The position numbers were made by a program, and so were the translations under genes. Shown here piece by piece: positions 1 through 7,840 of a stretch of 16,927 nt of DNA. The notes beneath the pieces are model-generated. The model had not been told where the DNA came from, did no database searches, and saw nothing but the letters and a program-made list of their open reading frames with translations. Source of the DNA: an uncultured archaeon (GTDB lineage Archaea; Micrarchaeota; Micrarchaeia; Micrarchaeales; CABMGC01); the NCBI GenBank assembly GCA_902385515.1, contig CABMGC010000051.1:1-16927 (forward strand), written 5' to 3'. Positions within the stretch are counted from its first letter, which is position 1, and each line of letters starts with the position of its first letter.

Positions 1-579
1 AAAATAGATCCCCTTGACGCTACAACGAACTTCGTAGCCTACGCCCTGTCGGATAGGCGCCTTGCGGAGTACGGCCACTTCTCGGTTCACATAGGCCTGA
101 CCCTGGATGGCAGGCCGGTTCTAGGCGTGGTATCGAATCCGGCAAAGTCCGAGCTGTACTATGCCGTGAAGGGAAGCGGGGCGTACAAAGTCACGTTCGG
201 AAAGGGAGACGAGACGCCAAGACGGATCTCAACTGACCCGAACGCTCCGGCCATTGTCCACAAGGACATGTACTCGAATCCAGAGATGGCTGCGATAACT
301 GAAAGTTTCGAATTCGTGGAAAGGCCTTTCAAGAGGTCGTGCGGCTGCCACTACGTCGGCGTGGCGGAGGGCGCTCTCGGGGCGTTCGTTTCGTTTTCCC
401 GAAAGCATCCAACCATGGAGTGGGACGTCTGCGCCCCGCAGGTCATAGTGGAAGAGGCAGGTGGTGTGATGACTGACCTTTACGGCGACGAACTGGTCTA
501 CAATTTGGCGCCGGCGTTTGAAAAGGGAATAATTGCGCAGGCCAGAAGGGGCATGGTACCCTTCCTGCCAAGGCGGTGA
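1..579 (+). CDS. Inositol monophosphatase/CysQ-like phosphatase, 3' part
   Basis: The reading frame is open from the first base, so the N-terminus lies outside the window. The visible 192 residues carry the two C-terminal signatures of the Mg-dependent inositol-phosphatase superfamily. These are DPLDATTNF near the start, equivalent to the metal-binding DPLDGT(T)NF, and TMEWDVCAPQ...EEAGG near residue 140, which holds the second metal-binding Asp. The PTMEWD wording followed by G-D-E-L-x-YN is closest to CysQ-type 3',5'-bisphosphate nucleotidases; fructose-1,6-bisphosphatase or inositol-1-phosphatase activity is also possible. The Gly of DPLDGT is Ala here, a small departure at a conserved site. 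An internal GTG at 127 is not the real start because conserved sequence lies upstream of it. It converges on the metallophosphoesterase gene with only 10 nt between the two stop codons. Superfamily is confident; substrate is not. Confidence 0.85.
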   Translation, partial: KIDPLDATTNFVAYALSDRRLAEYGHFSVHIGLTLDGRPVLGVVSNPAKSELYYAVKGSGAYKVTFGKGDETPRRISTDPNAPAIVHKDMYSNPEMAAITESFEFVERPFKRSCGCHYVGVAEGALGAFVSFSRKHPTMEWDVCAPQVIVEEAGGVMTDLYGDELVYNLAPAFEKGIIAQARRGMVPFLPRR

Positions 580-589
580 CGCTTTTCCT

Positions 590-3500
590 TCAGACCGCTA
601 CCGTCGCAACCATGACCTTTTCGGCAGGAGAACTCCTTCTCGCAAGCTTGAACTCGGCTATCCTCGCGTTCTCATCTGGGAGCATACCTCTCTCCTTGAG
701 TTCCTTGATCATGATGACGCGCGTTGAGCTCACTAATGGATCAGGCTTCCCCTGCTCATAGTGCAGCTTGAGTAGCACGGCACCCCTGGTGGAATCGGTG
801 ACGCAGAATCCCGCCTCGTTAGGGAAAGTAAGCAGGCCCCTGAGCGCCGGGACCGAAAGCTGCAGCGAGTTGTTCACGATCTCCTTCCTTAGGTGGTGTA
901 TGTGCCCTCCTATCTTCGTGCCTATCAGGCCCATCTCACCAACTGATTTGTGGGCGTCGCGCGGCAATTTGTGCGCTAGCCAGAACGGCTGCCCGCTTAT
1001 CGTCGTGTCTGAGAAGGTAAGCGTGTCCGAGCCGACCTTCAGCGTGGTCTGGTCGTTGATGTCGACGTTCTTGTCGTAGAGAGCAAACTCCCGAAGTCCG
1101 AAGTTGCCTCCAGGAACGGTCTTTATCTTATCTTCCTTGACACCCAGCTCGCTAAGCTTGCCCTTGATGTAGTCCCCCTGGGCCATGAAATGCTCTTTAA
1201 GCATTATCGACTCGTCCATGCTCTGGTCGGCGGGGGTCTGGTTTGGATGGTTTCCCGACACTATGACTGTCCGCTCCGAGGCGTTGACAATCGGCAGCAC
1301 CGATCTTGCAAACATCTTTGCCTGGGTGGCGTAGTTGTGTACCGGGCGCTGGTCAAGCAGCGAGGCCTTGTACTTGTCAACGAGCGTCCTGAATTTTTCC
1401 GACTCCGGCGACATGCTGCAGTCCCTGATAAGGTAATCGCGGAACTGGTCCACGTTCGCAGGATCGTTTTCTATGTCTGTCCTGTCCTTGAAGTTCTTTA
1501 TGTTGGCCTCTATATTGTCGCCGAGGAATAGCGAGACGAAAGGTTTGCCGGCGAACGACGCAATCATGGGCTTCTGCAGCGCGTCTATGAGTTCTGTGGT
1601 TGCCATGCCCAGGCCGTTGCTTCCGACGTGCGAGTCGGAGATGATGGCGAAGTTTACTTCCTGCAGCTGCTCGTTTGCCGGGCTGCGCAAAAATCTCCCT
1701 GAAAGAATCGACGCGACCTCAGGCACATGGCTTCGGGTTTCCTGAGTCTCGATCTTGCTTATCAATTCCCTGACCATCTTTTTGTTGCTCGGGTCTATGT
1801 TGTTGAGTATCAGCAACTTGTTCAGTATTTCCTTGTCAGATATCTCATCCCCGCAGAGCCTGGAGCTTATCTGGAGCCTGTCAGTCTTGTCCAACGATAC
1901 CTCCTCCACCTTCAGCGGCTCAAGCCTTTTCAGATTAGCAGCCAGTTTGCTGATCTGCTCGTCCTTTTCTATGTTCGACAGCACCTTCAGGTAGTCCGAC
2001 GAGTAGAACGTTGTCTCGAAGGAATAGCCGTTGTGCACCATCTTGTAGGCGCCCGAGCTGGGCATTTGCCCCGCGGACTTCGTCAGCGGCGTCTTGATTT
2101 CCTCGTTCCTGGCCTGCTTCAATTTCTGCGCGTCCACGAAGAAGGGCAGCGTCACCGAGTACGTGTACTCGTTGCTGAAGTTCCTTACGGGGATTATTTC
2201 CTCGCTGGCCTTCGCGCTGTGGGCACTTATCAACAGGTCGACGCGCTCTGGAGCGCCGTGCACCACGCTAGCAAGCCCCCTCTCGCTCCTTCTCGCGACA
2301 GCCGTACTGTCCGTTGACAGTTTGTGCGTGGTCATTACCTTCAGCGTGTTTATGTTCTGTATCTTGAAGTCGTCTTCCTGGATTTCAACGTGCGTGTGCC
2401 TTCCGAACACGTCTTTTAGTTTGGTCTTTATTTCCTGCTTTGCGATGACGTAGGATATCTTGGCCTGTTTGCTGTTTCCAGGTATGGTGTTGGCGAAGTG
2501 CATAATGGCCGCTTCCATCGCCCCTTCGGAACTCTCCTTTGCGATCTTCTTCTCGAAATTGGCGATCTTCTTGAAGCTCCCCTTCTTCAGCTCGTTCTGC
2601 AGGAACCTGAATTTTGCAAAATCCTCCTCTGCCTCCTTCAGCGCCTTCTCCTGCACCTTTTTCTCCTGCGTCGTCTTGCCCGAGTCGTCGCTCTTCGGTT
2701 GCTTCACTTGCTTCTTTGCCGCGTTCAGTTTTTTTGTCGCATCGTCGTATTTTTCCTTCAGATACGCCAGGGTCTCTGAATTTTTCTCCTTGGATATTCC
2801 GAGGAGCAGCGCCTTGACGAACGCCTTGTCGTCACCATAGTACAAGACAGTCTCGGCCTTCTTTTCCTTAGGCATGCCGCACATGAGCACCTTTACGACC
2901 TCCGGATCCTTGTAATCCTCGAATTTCTCCAGGATCTGCTGCGTTGTGAGCTCCGAATTATCCTCGACCCATTTGCGTATAAGTTCCGTGTAGCCCTTTT
3001 CGATGTTTTTGTAGTCCCTGACGTAGCTTTCCTGAACCCTTATCTTGGACTTGAAATATTTCTTCTTGCCGTCGTCCTTCTCGGCCTTGAACATGGCGTT
3101 GTGATTGTCGAGTATACCCTGCTCGAGTTTTACCTTCTCCTTCACGTTCAGAAGGAACCCCGCGAGCTCCTTCGGCTTGGACTTGTAGCAATAAACGAGA
3201 AGGTCGTACTTGTTCGTTATGTTCTCCCGGTCGCTTTCGCTCATCACGTAAGTTATCCCGCACGGGTGCCCGCTTTCGCTCACAAGATTGACTATCCTGC
3301 TCATGTGAGCCTTCATGTATATGGCGGCGTCGTTCAGGTCCTCCACGTCCCCGGCGAGTACCCTTGAATCAGACATGCCTCCCCGGGTGATCCACCTGGG
3401 TATCTTGGGCAGCACTTCGCCGTTGAATACGATGTGATCCGGGCTGAGGCCGTTCTTGATGTCGTCCTTGAGCTTGCGGTACAGCCCTATCATGTTGCTC

Positions 3501-3610
3501 TCGCTGAAGTATCTTGTTCCCCCGCCTATGTCCCCTACTCCCCAGATTACTGTTTCCGGCGTTGTTCCAAATCCTGATTCTAAGTTGAGCTTGTCATTTT
3601 CCCCGCTCAT
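590..3610 (-). CDS. Very large calcineurin-like metallophosphoesterase with a probable second, degenerate domain
   Basis: About 1006 residues; the ORF extends to an ATG at 3628, and residue numbers here count from it. The C-terminal third has the metallophosphoesterase set in order: SDSHVG (664-669), GDN (703-705), GNHP (792-795), AHKLPR (885-890) and GGHIHH (907-912), so a two-metal active site is expected, although the second and third motifs are atypical. The N-terminal half shows weaker echoes: VGDIGGG (31-37), FNGEV (68-72), SESDREN (130-136), TTHKLS (433-438) and SAHSA (468-472). These are interrupted by a Lys/Glu-rich helical stretch (about 160-400, strongest 290-350). I read this as a decayed first phosphoesterase domain holding a coiled-coil insert. 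No signal peptide is seen. I prefer ATG 3610 because the TATA-like TTTTTAAA (3641-3648) would start transcription near 3619 and a GGGGAG lies just upstream. Substrate is unknown. Confidence 0.8.
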   Translation of the reverse strand: MSGENDKLNLESGFGTTPETVIWGVGDIGGGTRYFSESNMIGLYRKLKDDIKNGLSPDHIVFNGEVLPKIPRWITRGGMSDSRVLAGDVEDLNDAAIYMKAHMSRIVNLVSESGHPCGITYVMSESDRENITNKYDLLVYCYKSKPKELAGFLLNVKEKVKLEQGILDNHNAMFKAEKDDGKKKYFKSKIRVQESYVRDYKNIEKGYTELIRKWVEDNSELTTQQILEKFEDYKDPEVVKVLMCGMPKEKKAETVLYYGDDKAFVKALLLGISKEKNSETLAYLKEKYDDATKKLNAAKKQVKQPKSDDSGKTTQEKKVQEKALKEAEEDFAKFRFLQNELKKGSFKKIANFEKKIAKESSEGAMEAAIMHFANTIPGNSKQAKISYVIAKQEIKTKLKDVFGRHTHVEIQEDDFKIQNINTLKVMTTHKLSTDSTAVARRSERGLASVVHGAPERVDLLISAHSAKASEEIIPVRNFSNEYTYSVTLPFFVDAQKLKQARNEEIKTPLTKSAGQMPSSGAYKMVHNGYSFETTFYSSDYLKVLSNIEKDEQISKLAANLKRLEPLKVEEVSLDKTDRLQISSRLCGDEISDKEILNKLLILNNIDPSNKKMVRELISKIETQETRSHVPEVASILSGRFLRSPANEQLQEVNFAIISDSHVGSNGLGMATTELIDALQKPMIASFAGKPFVSLFLGDNIEANIKNFKDRTDIENDPANVDQFRDYLIRDCSMSPESEKFRTLVDKYKASLLDQRPVHNYATQAKMFARSVLPIVNASERTVIVSGNHPNQTPADQSMDESIMLKEHFMAQGDYIKGKLSELGVKEDKIKTVPGGNFGLREFALYDKNVDINDQTTLKVGSDTLTFSDTTISGQPFWLAHKLPRDAHKSVGEMGLIGTKIGGHIHHLRKEIVNNSLQLSVPALRGLLTFPNEAGFCVTDSTRGAVLLKLHYEQGKPDPLVSSTRVIMIKELKERGMLPDENARIAEFKLARRSSPAEKVMVATVAV

Positions 3611-3849
3611 AGACTCCCCATTACCCAATGATGTTTTGCCTTTTTAAACAAGGATGGCGAATCCTTTACTTCATTTCAAGCTCCTGCATCAAGGTCGCCA
3701 TTTCTTTCCGCAGCGCAAGCGATTTGTGGGAAAGGCTTTTTAAATTCAAATTCGCTTACTATAAGTTTGGAGGGTTACCCCTGTTTTTCTGCACGCGGTC
3801 CGTCATTCACGAAGGCGTTTGTCATTTTTCGCTGGCCTTTATCTTTATC

Positions 3850-3924
3850 TGAAATATTCAAAATTTACAACATTTCATTGAAAATTACGGAAAATATTTA
3901 AATGTTTAAGTTCATAATCTGAAC
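3850..3924. promoter_or_regulatory. Cluster of TGAA/TTCA inverted repeats, candidate operator of the heat-shock regulator
   Basis: Three perfect inverted repeats share the TGAA/TTCA half-site: TGAA-ATA-TTCA (3850-3860), TTTCA-T-TGAAA (3873-3883) and GTTCA-TAATC-TGAAC (3910-3924). The last abuts the start codon and covers the expected transcription start; the second lies 11 bp upstream of the TATA box. Sites around TATA and start would suit autorepression by the winged-helix protein encoded first in the operon. Binding itself is an inference. Confidence 0.5.
3895..3903 (+). promoter_or_regulatory. TATA box of the heat-shock operon (leaderless start)
   Basis: TATTTAAAT is a good archaeal TATA element with its centre about 26 bp upstream of the ATG at 3925. 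Transcription should therefore begin at or next to the start codon, giving a leaderless mRNA for the first gene. No Shine-Dalgarno sequence is seen before that ATG, in agreement. Confidence 0.7.
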
Positions 3925-4401
3925 ATGCCTGTGGAAGAAAGGATAATAATAAGGCTCATGGCCAAGCCAAGCGAGGAGAGCGCTGACGACCTCATGGCAT
4001 GGTTCTGCAAGGCGTTCGACCTCGCGTCGACGAGCCAGGACCTTGAGCCGACGATGTTCAAGGAGATCGTGAGCGCCAGCGCGTCAGGGTCGGGCGTGAC
4101 AAGCAAGGAGCTTAACGATCGCCTTGAGATCCCCAGGACGACTGTGATATACCACCTCAACCGCTTCATAGGCTCAGGGCTTGTTGTGAGGAAAGGGACG
4201 CGGTATTTCCTCAGGTCGACCGATATGGAGAGCACCATAGAGGAGCTGCAGGCGGACATGCTGAGGGAGTTCGACAGGATGCTCGAGTTTGCTGAGAAGT
4301 TTGACGATATCGTGGCAGGTGATGCACTTGACAGAAGAGGAGAAAGAAAAAAGATCGAAGGAAAACGAAGTGTCAGAGCAAGGAGCGGAAAAAGGCGCTG
4401 A
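3925..4401 (+). CDS. Winged-helix transcriptional regulator heading the dnaK operon
   Basis: This 158-residue protein has a helix-turn-helix/wing at about residues 55-100 (VTSKELNDRLEIPRTTVIYH, then a short wing with KGTRYFLRS), of ArsR/MarR-like archaeal style. An N-terminal helical region (1-50) and a C-terminal helix (102-135) could dimerise. The tail after residue 135 is very basic and is encoded where the gene overlaps grpE. Being first in a grpE-dnaK-dnaJ operon whose promoter carries inverted repeats, it is probably the heat-shock repressor, by analogy with Phr of Pyrococcus or HSR1 of Archaeoglobus; I see no clear sequence match to either. Start chosen because ATG 3925 sits at the expected transcription start. 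Regulator class is well supported; heat-shock role is inferred from position. Confidence 0.8.
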   Translation: MPVEERIIIRLMAKPSEESADDLMAWFCKAFDLASTSQDLEPTMFKEIVSASASGSGVTSKELNDRLEIPRTTVIYHLNRFIGSGLVVRKGTRYFLRSTDMESTIEELQADMLREFDRMLEFAEKFDDIVAGDALDRRGERKKIEGKRSVRARSGKRR

Positions 4402-4849
4402 ACCCCCCGAGGTCGCCGAGCTCAAGGACAGGCTCATGAGGCTTGTCGCCGAGTTCGACAACTACAAGAAGAGGGTTGCGAAGGACATAGACGCCTCCAA
4501 GAAGCTCGGCAAGGCCGAGCTTATGAAGAGCATAGTTCCGGTCCTCGACGAGTTCGAGCTGGCGATAAACGCGAAGGGTCTTGACCCTGAGGCGGCCAAG
4601 GGCGTCGAGCTCGTGTATTCGAACCTTGTCGACTCGCTTGAGAGGGAGGGCCTCAGGACTCTTGAGTCCGACGGGAAGTACGACCCGTTCAAGCACGAGA
4701 TCCTGCTGACGAGGGAAAGCGGAAGCGCGGACGGCACCATACTCAGCGTGATAAGGAAAGGCTATGCGATCGGGGACATCCTGATACGCCCGGCTTCTGT
4801 TATTGTTTCAAGAACGGAAAAAAGTGAAAAACCAAAAATAGGCGAATAA
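4322..4849 (+). CDS. grpE: GrpE, nucleotide exchange factor of DnaK
   Basis: About 175 residues. An acidic, charged N-terminal helix leads into the long GrpE coiled coil (ELKDRLMRLVAEFDNYKKRV), then the VLDEFELAI helix, and the C-terminal beta domain with DPFKHEILL, GTILSVIRKGYAIGD and LIRPASVIV, all GrpE hallmarks. GrpE dimerises and opens the DnaK nucleotide pocket to release ADP. Start is uncertain: an upstream ATG at 4289 exists, but I prefer ATG 4322, which directly follows an AGGTG. A TTG at 4328 and a GTG at 4370 preceded by GGA are alternatives. With ATG 4322 the gene overlaps the regulator gene by 80 nt in another frame, which suggests translational coupling. The dnaK ATG follows its stop after one base. 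Confidence 0.92.
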   Translation: MHLTEEEKEKRSKENEVSEQGAEKGAEPPEVAELKDRLMRLVAEFDNYKKRVAKDIDASKKLGKAELMKSIVPVLDEFELAINAKGLDPEAAKGVELVYSNLVDSLEREGLRTLESDGKYDPFKHEILLTRESGSADGTILSVIRKGYAIGDILIRPASVIVSRTEKSEKPKIGE

Positions 4850-4850
4850 T

Positions 4851-6722
4851 ATGAAAATCATAGGAATTGATTTAGGAACATCCAATTCTGCGGCTTCTGT
4901 ACTCGAAGGAGGCAGACCTGTGCTCGTGCCTAGCGCAGAAGGCACGACGCTTTACGGCAAGGCATTCCCCAGCTACGTTGCTTTCACGCAGGACGGGCAG
5001 AGGCTCGTCGGCGAGCCAGCGAGAAGGCAGGCGGTCGCGAACCCCGAGGGCACGCTCTCCGCATTCAAGAGGAAGATGGGCACCAGCTACAAGTACAAGG
5101 TACTGGGCAAGGACTACTCGCCTCAGGAGCTGTCGGCGATACTCCTGCAGAAGATAAAGAGGGACGCCGAGGCGTTCCTGGGAGAGACGGTTACGAAGGC
5201 GGTAATCACAGTGCCCGCGTACTTCAACGACAATCAGAGGCAGGCGACGAAGGACGCCGGAGAGATAGCAGGGCTCGAGGTGGTTAGGCTCGTGAACGAG
5301 CCGACTGCGGCGTGTCTGGCCTACGGGCTTGACAAGGCAGGAAAGGACATGAAGATACTCGTCTACGACTTCGGAGGCGGAACCCTAGACGTTACCATAA
5401 TGGAGTTCGGAGGAGGTGTGTTCGAGGTGAAGTCCACCAACGGAGACACCCAGCTCGGTGGCACGGACATGGACAATACAATCGTCAACTTCCTGGCAGG
5501 CGAGATAAAGTCCGGAACAGGCATGGACATTACGGGTGACAAGCAGGCCATGCAGAGACTAAGAGAGGCTGGCGAAAGGGCGAAGATAGAGCTCTCGACA
5601 GTGCTGTCCAGCGACATAAACCTGCCGTTCATCGGGGCTGGAAAGGACGGCAAGCCGGCACACTTCACATACTCGCTCACAAGGGCGAAGCTGGAGGACA
5701 TAGTGCTGCAGATAGTCGAGCGGACGACAAAGCCAGTGATGCAGGCGCTAAAGGACGCAAAGCTCGAGCCGAAGGACATCGACAGGGTCATACTCATAGG
5801 CGGGCCCACGAGGATGCCGATCGTGCAGAGATATGTGGAGCAGCTTTTAGGCAAGAAGATCGAGAGGGGCGTCGACCCGATGGAGGCGGTCGCTTTCGGA
5901 GCGGCAGTCCAGGCAGGGGTACTAACGGGAGAAGTCAAGGACATAGTCCTGCTGGACGTCACCCCTCTGTCGCTTGGCATAGAAACCTTGGGCGGCGTGA
6001 CCCACTTCCTCATACCGAGGAACACGACGATACCGATAAAGAAGGCAGAGACGTTCACCACCGCCGACGACAGCCAGTCAGCAGTCGACATACACGTGCT
6101 GCAGGGAGAAAGGACGCTCGCGAAGGACAACGTCATGCTCGGCCAATTCACGCTGACCGGAATTCCGCCGGCCCCGAGGGGAGTGCCCCAGGTCGAGGTC
6201 GCTTTCGACATAGACGCGAACGGCATACTGCATGTCAACGCGAAGGACAAGGCGACTGGAAAGGAGCAGAGCCTGCAGATAGTTGCGCCGAACAAGATGT
6301 CGAAGGACGACATAGACAAGAAGGTCAAGGAGGCCGAGGAGTACGCTTCGCAGGACAAGGACGTGCTTGAGAAAATTCAGACGATGAACGATGCCGAGTC
6401 CATGGTGTACACCACGGACAAGACGCTGAAGGACTTCAGCGACAAGATTCCAAGCGACGTGAAGGAAAAGATAGAGAGCGCGAAAGCCGACCTCAAGGAG
6501 GCCATGAAGTCGGAGAACGCGAGCGACGTGAAGGAAAAGCTGCAGAAGCTCAGGGATGTCGTGCAGGAGATAGGATCAAGCATATACGGACAGGGCGCCC
6601 AGCAGCCGGGCCAGCCGGGGACCGAGAGTCCTTCCGCCGGCCAGGGTCCTCAAGATCCAAGCTCTCAAGGCCCCGACGCGGGCTCTGACACCGTGGATAC
6701 CGACTACAAGGTCGAAAAATAG
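4851..6722 (+). CDS. dnaK: DnaK (Hsp70) chaperone
   Basis: The 623-residue protein is a full-length Hsp70. The N-terminal ATPase has IGIDLGTSNS (phosphate 1), VPAYFNDNQRQATKDAG, NEPTAA, DFGGGTLDV (phosphate 2) and IGGPTRMP (adenosine). The linker VLLDVTPLSLG is followed by the substrate-binding beta domain and the helical lid. The C-terminus is a Gly/Pro/Gln/Ser-rich disordered tail ending in DTDYKVEK, like the acidic tail of bacterial DnaK. The segment around KRKMGTSYKYKV lacks the roughly 25-residue insert of Gram-negative DnaKs, so it is of the Gram-positive/archaeal type, consistent with ancient transfer from bacteria. It binds hydrophobic stretches of unfolded proteins in the cytosol in an ATP cycle driven by DnaJ and GrpE. 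The ATG is one base after the grpE stop. Confidence 0.98.
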   Translation: MKIIGIDLGTSNSAASVLEGGRPVLVPSAEGTTLYGKAFPSYVAFTQDGQRLVGEPARRQAVANPEGTLSAFKRKMGTSYKYKVLGKDYSPQELSAILLQKIKRDAEAFLGETVTKAVITVPAYFNDNQRQATKDAGEIAGLEVVRLVNEPTAACLAYGLDKAGKDMKILVYDFGGGTLDVTIMEFGGGVFEVKSTNGDTQLGGTDMDNTIVNFLAGEIKSGTGMDITGDKQAMQRLREAGERAKIELSTVLSSDINLPFIGAGKDGKPAHFTYSLTRAKLEDIVLQIVERTTKPVMQALKDAKLEPKDIDRVILIGGPTRMPIVQRYVEQLLGKKIERGVDPMEAVAFGAAVQAGVLTGEVKDIVLLDVTPLSLGIETLGGVTHFLIPRNTTIPIKKAETFTTADDSQSAVDIHVLQGERTLAKDNVMLGQFTLTGIPPAPRGVPQVEVAFDIDANGILHVNAKDKATGKEQSLQIVAPNKMSKDDIDKKVKEAEEYASQDKDVLEKIQTMNDAESMVYTTDKTLKDFSDKIPSDVKEKIESAKADLKEAMKSENASDVKEKLQKLRDVVQEIGSSIYGQGAQQPGQPGTESPSAGQGPQDPSSQGPDAGSDTVDTDYKVEK

Positions 6723-6733
6723 CGGGCGCCGTA

Positions 6734-7840
6734 ATGGACTACTATTCGGTGCTCGGAGTAGGAAAGGACGCCAGCGCGGACGAGATAAAGAAGGCGTACC
6801 GTGAGCTTGCGCTCAAATTCCACCCCGACAGGAACAAGGACAAGTCTGCCGAGGAGAAGTTCAAGGAGATAAACGCCGCCTACGCCGTGCTCGGGGATCC
6901 CGACAAGAAAAGGCAGTACGACACCTTGGGGTCGGAGCAGTTCGGCCAGAGGTATTCGTCGGAGGACATATTCCGCAACACCGACTTCGAGAGCATGTTC
7001 AAAGACATGGGAATTGACATAAACTTCGGCTTTCCCGGCTTCGGCGACATCTTCGGTTTCAGCGGCCAGCGCCAGAGGCGCGGCGAGGTTGGGCGTGACG
7101 TGCTGTACGGCCTGGAGATAACCCTGGAGGATGCCGCAAAGGGAACGACCAAGGAGATAAGGATAAAGCACGTGAAGCGCTGCGAGAGCTGCGGAGGCTC
7201 GGGCGCCGAGCGGGGCTACAAGGTCAGCGTCTGCGGCGTGTGCAGAGGCTCCGGATACGTCAATATTATAAGGAACTCCATGCTCGGAAGGATACAGACC
7301 GTCGCGCAGTGCGAGAACTGCGGCGGCGCCGGAAAAATCCCTGAGAGAAAATGCCGCTCGTGCAGCGGAAAAGGCGGCGTGGTGGCGTACGACAACGCGA
7401 AGGTCGACATACCCCATGGCATAACGGACGGCATGAGGCTGAGGCTAAGCGGCCTGGGCGATTACGGCAGGGATGGAACGGGGGACATATATCTGGAAAT
7501 TCACGTTGCAAAGCACAAGATTTTCGAGCGGGACGGAGACGACCTGCTGGTGAGCGTCGGGGTGCCTTTTTACGATGCCATACTGGGCGGTGAAATTACC
7601 GTACCCACTCTGGACGGCAACAAGAAAGTCACCATCGAGCCGGGCACCCAGCCGAACTCCCGTCTTGTCATCAGGGGCTCAGGAATAAAGACATTCAGAA
7701 GCAACTCCTCAGGGGACGAGATAGTGACAGTAAAAGTGGAGATACCGAAATCGCTGTCCGACTCCGAGAAGGAGCTGATCGGCCGGTTCAAGGAGCTGAA
7801 GGACGGCAGGGGCTTCAAGCGGAAGTTCGGACTAATCTGA
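6734..7840 (+). CDS. dnaJ: DnaJ (Hsp40) co-chaperone
   Basis: The 368 residues have type I DnaJ architecture. The J domain (1-65) contains the HPD motif that triggers DnaK ATPase. A short Gly/Phe-rich segment follows (about 90-115, FGFPGFGDIFGFSG). The zinc domain has all four CxxCxGxG units: CESCGGSG, CGVCRGSG, CENCGGAG and CRSCSGKG. Two C-terminal substrate-binding beta domains complete it (GxxLRLSGLGDYG, DGDDLLVSV, TLDGNKKVTI, LVIRGSG). It delivers clients to DnaK. The start lies 11 nt after the dnaK stop, so it belongs to the same transcript. Its last 26 nt overlap the 3' end of the convergent presenilin-like gene. Confidence 0.97.
   Translation: MDYYSVLGVGKDASADEIKKAYRELALKFHPDRNKDKSAEEKFKEINAAYAVLGDPDKKRQYDTLGSEQFGQRYSSEDIFRNTDFESMFKDMGIDINFGFPGFGDIFGFSGQRQRRGEVGRDVLYGLEITLEDAAKGTTKEIRIKHVKRCESCGGSGAERGYKVSVCGVCRGSGYVNIIRNSMLGRIQTVAQCENCGGAGKIPERKCRSCSGKGGVVAYDNAKVDIPHGITDGMRLRLSGLGDYGRDGTGDIYLEIHVAKHKIFERDGDDLLVSVGVPFYDAILGGEITVPTLDGNKKVTIEPGTQPNSRLVIRGSGIKTFRSNSSGDEIVTVKVEIPKSLSDSEKELIGRFKELKDGRGFKRKFGLI

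Larger units (their letters stand above)
3611..3924. promoter_or_regulatory. Divergent intergenic promoter region between the phosphoesterase gene and the heat-shock operon
   Basis: This 314-nt stretch holds no convincing gene. It contains the TATA-like box for the minus-strand phosphoesterase (TTTTTAAA, 3641-3648), another TTTAAA-containing AT-rich patch around 3738-3745 of unknown use, a small GGGT-T-ACCC inverted repeat (3773-3781) followed by a T-run, and the AT-rich heat-shock promoter at its right end. A short ORF at 3628-3852 has no recognisable content and I did not call it. Confidence 0.55.

Noticed and set aside
1727..2317. 196-codon plus-strand ORF inside the phosphoesterase gene
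   Set aside because: Antisense shadow of a conserved coding gene, with no family features and no promoter.
3628..3852. 74-codon ORF in the intergenic region left of the heat-shock operon
   Set aside because: Overlaps the promoter of the phosphoesterase gene, with no start signal and no recognisable protein features.
5363..6358. 331-codon minus-strand ORF inside dnaK
   Set aside because: A mirror of the strongly biased codon use of dnaK; Ser/Met/Pro-rich without any domain.
6704..7417. 237-codon minus-strand ORF inside dnaJ
   Set aside because: Lies opposite the J domain and zinc repeats, which explain the sequence fully.
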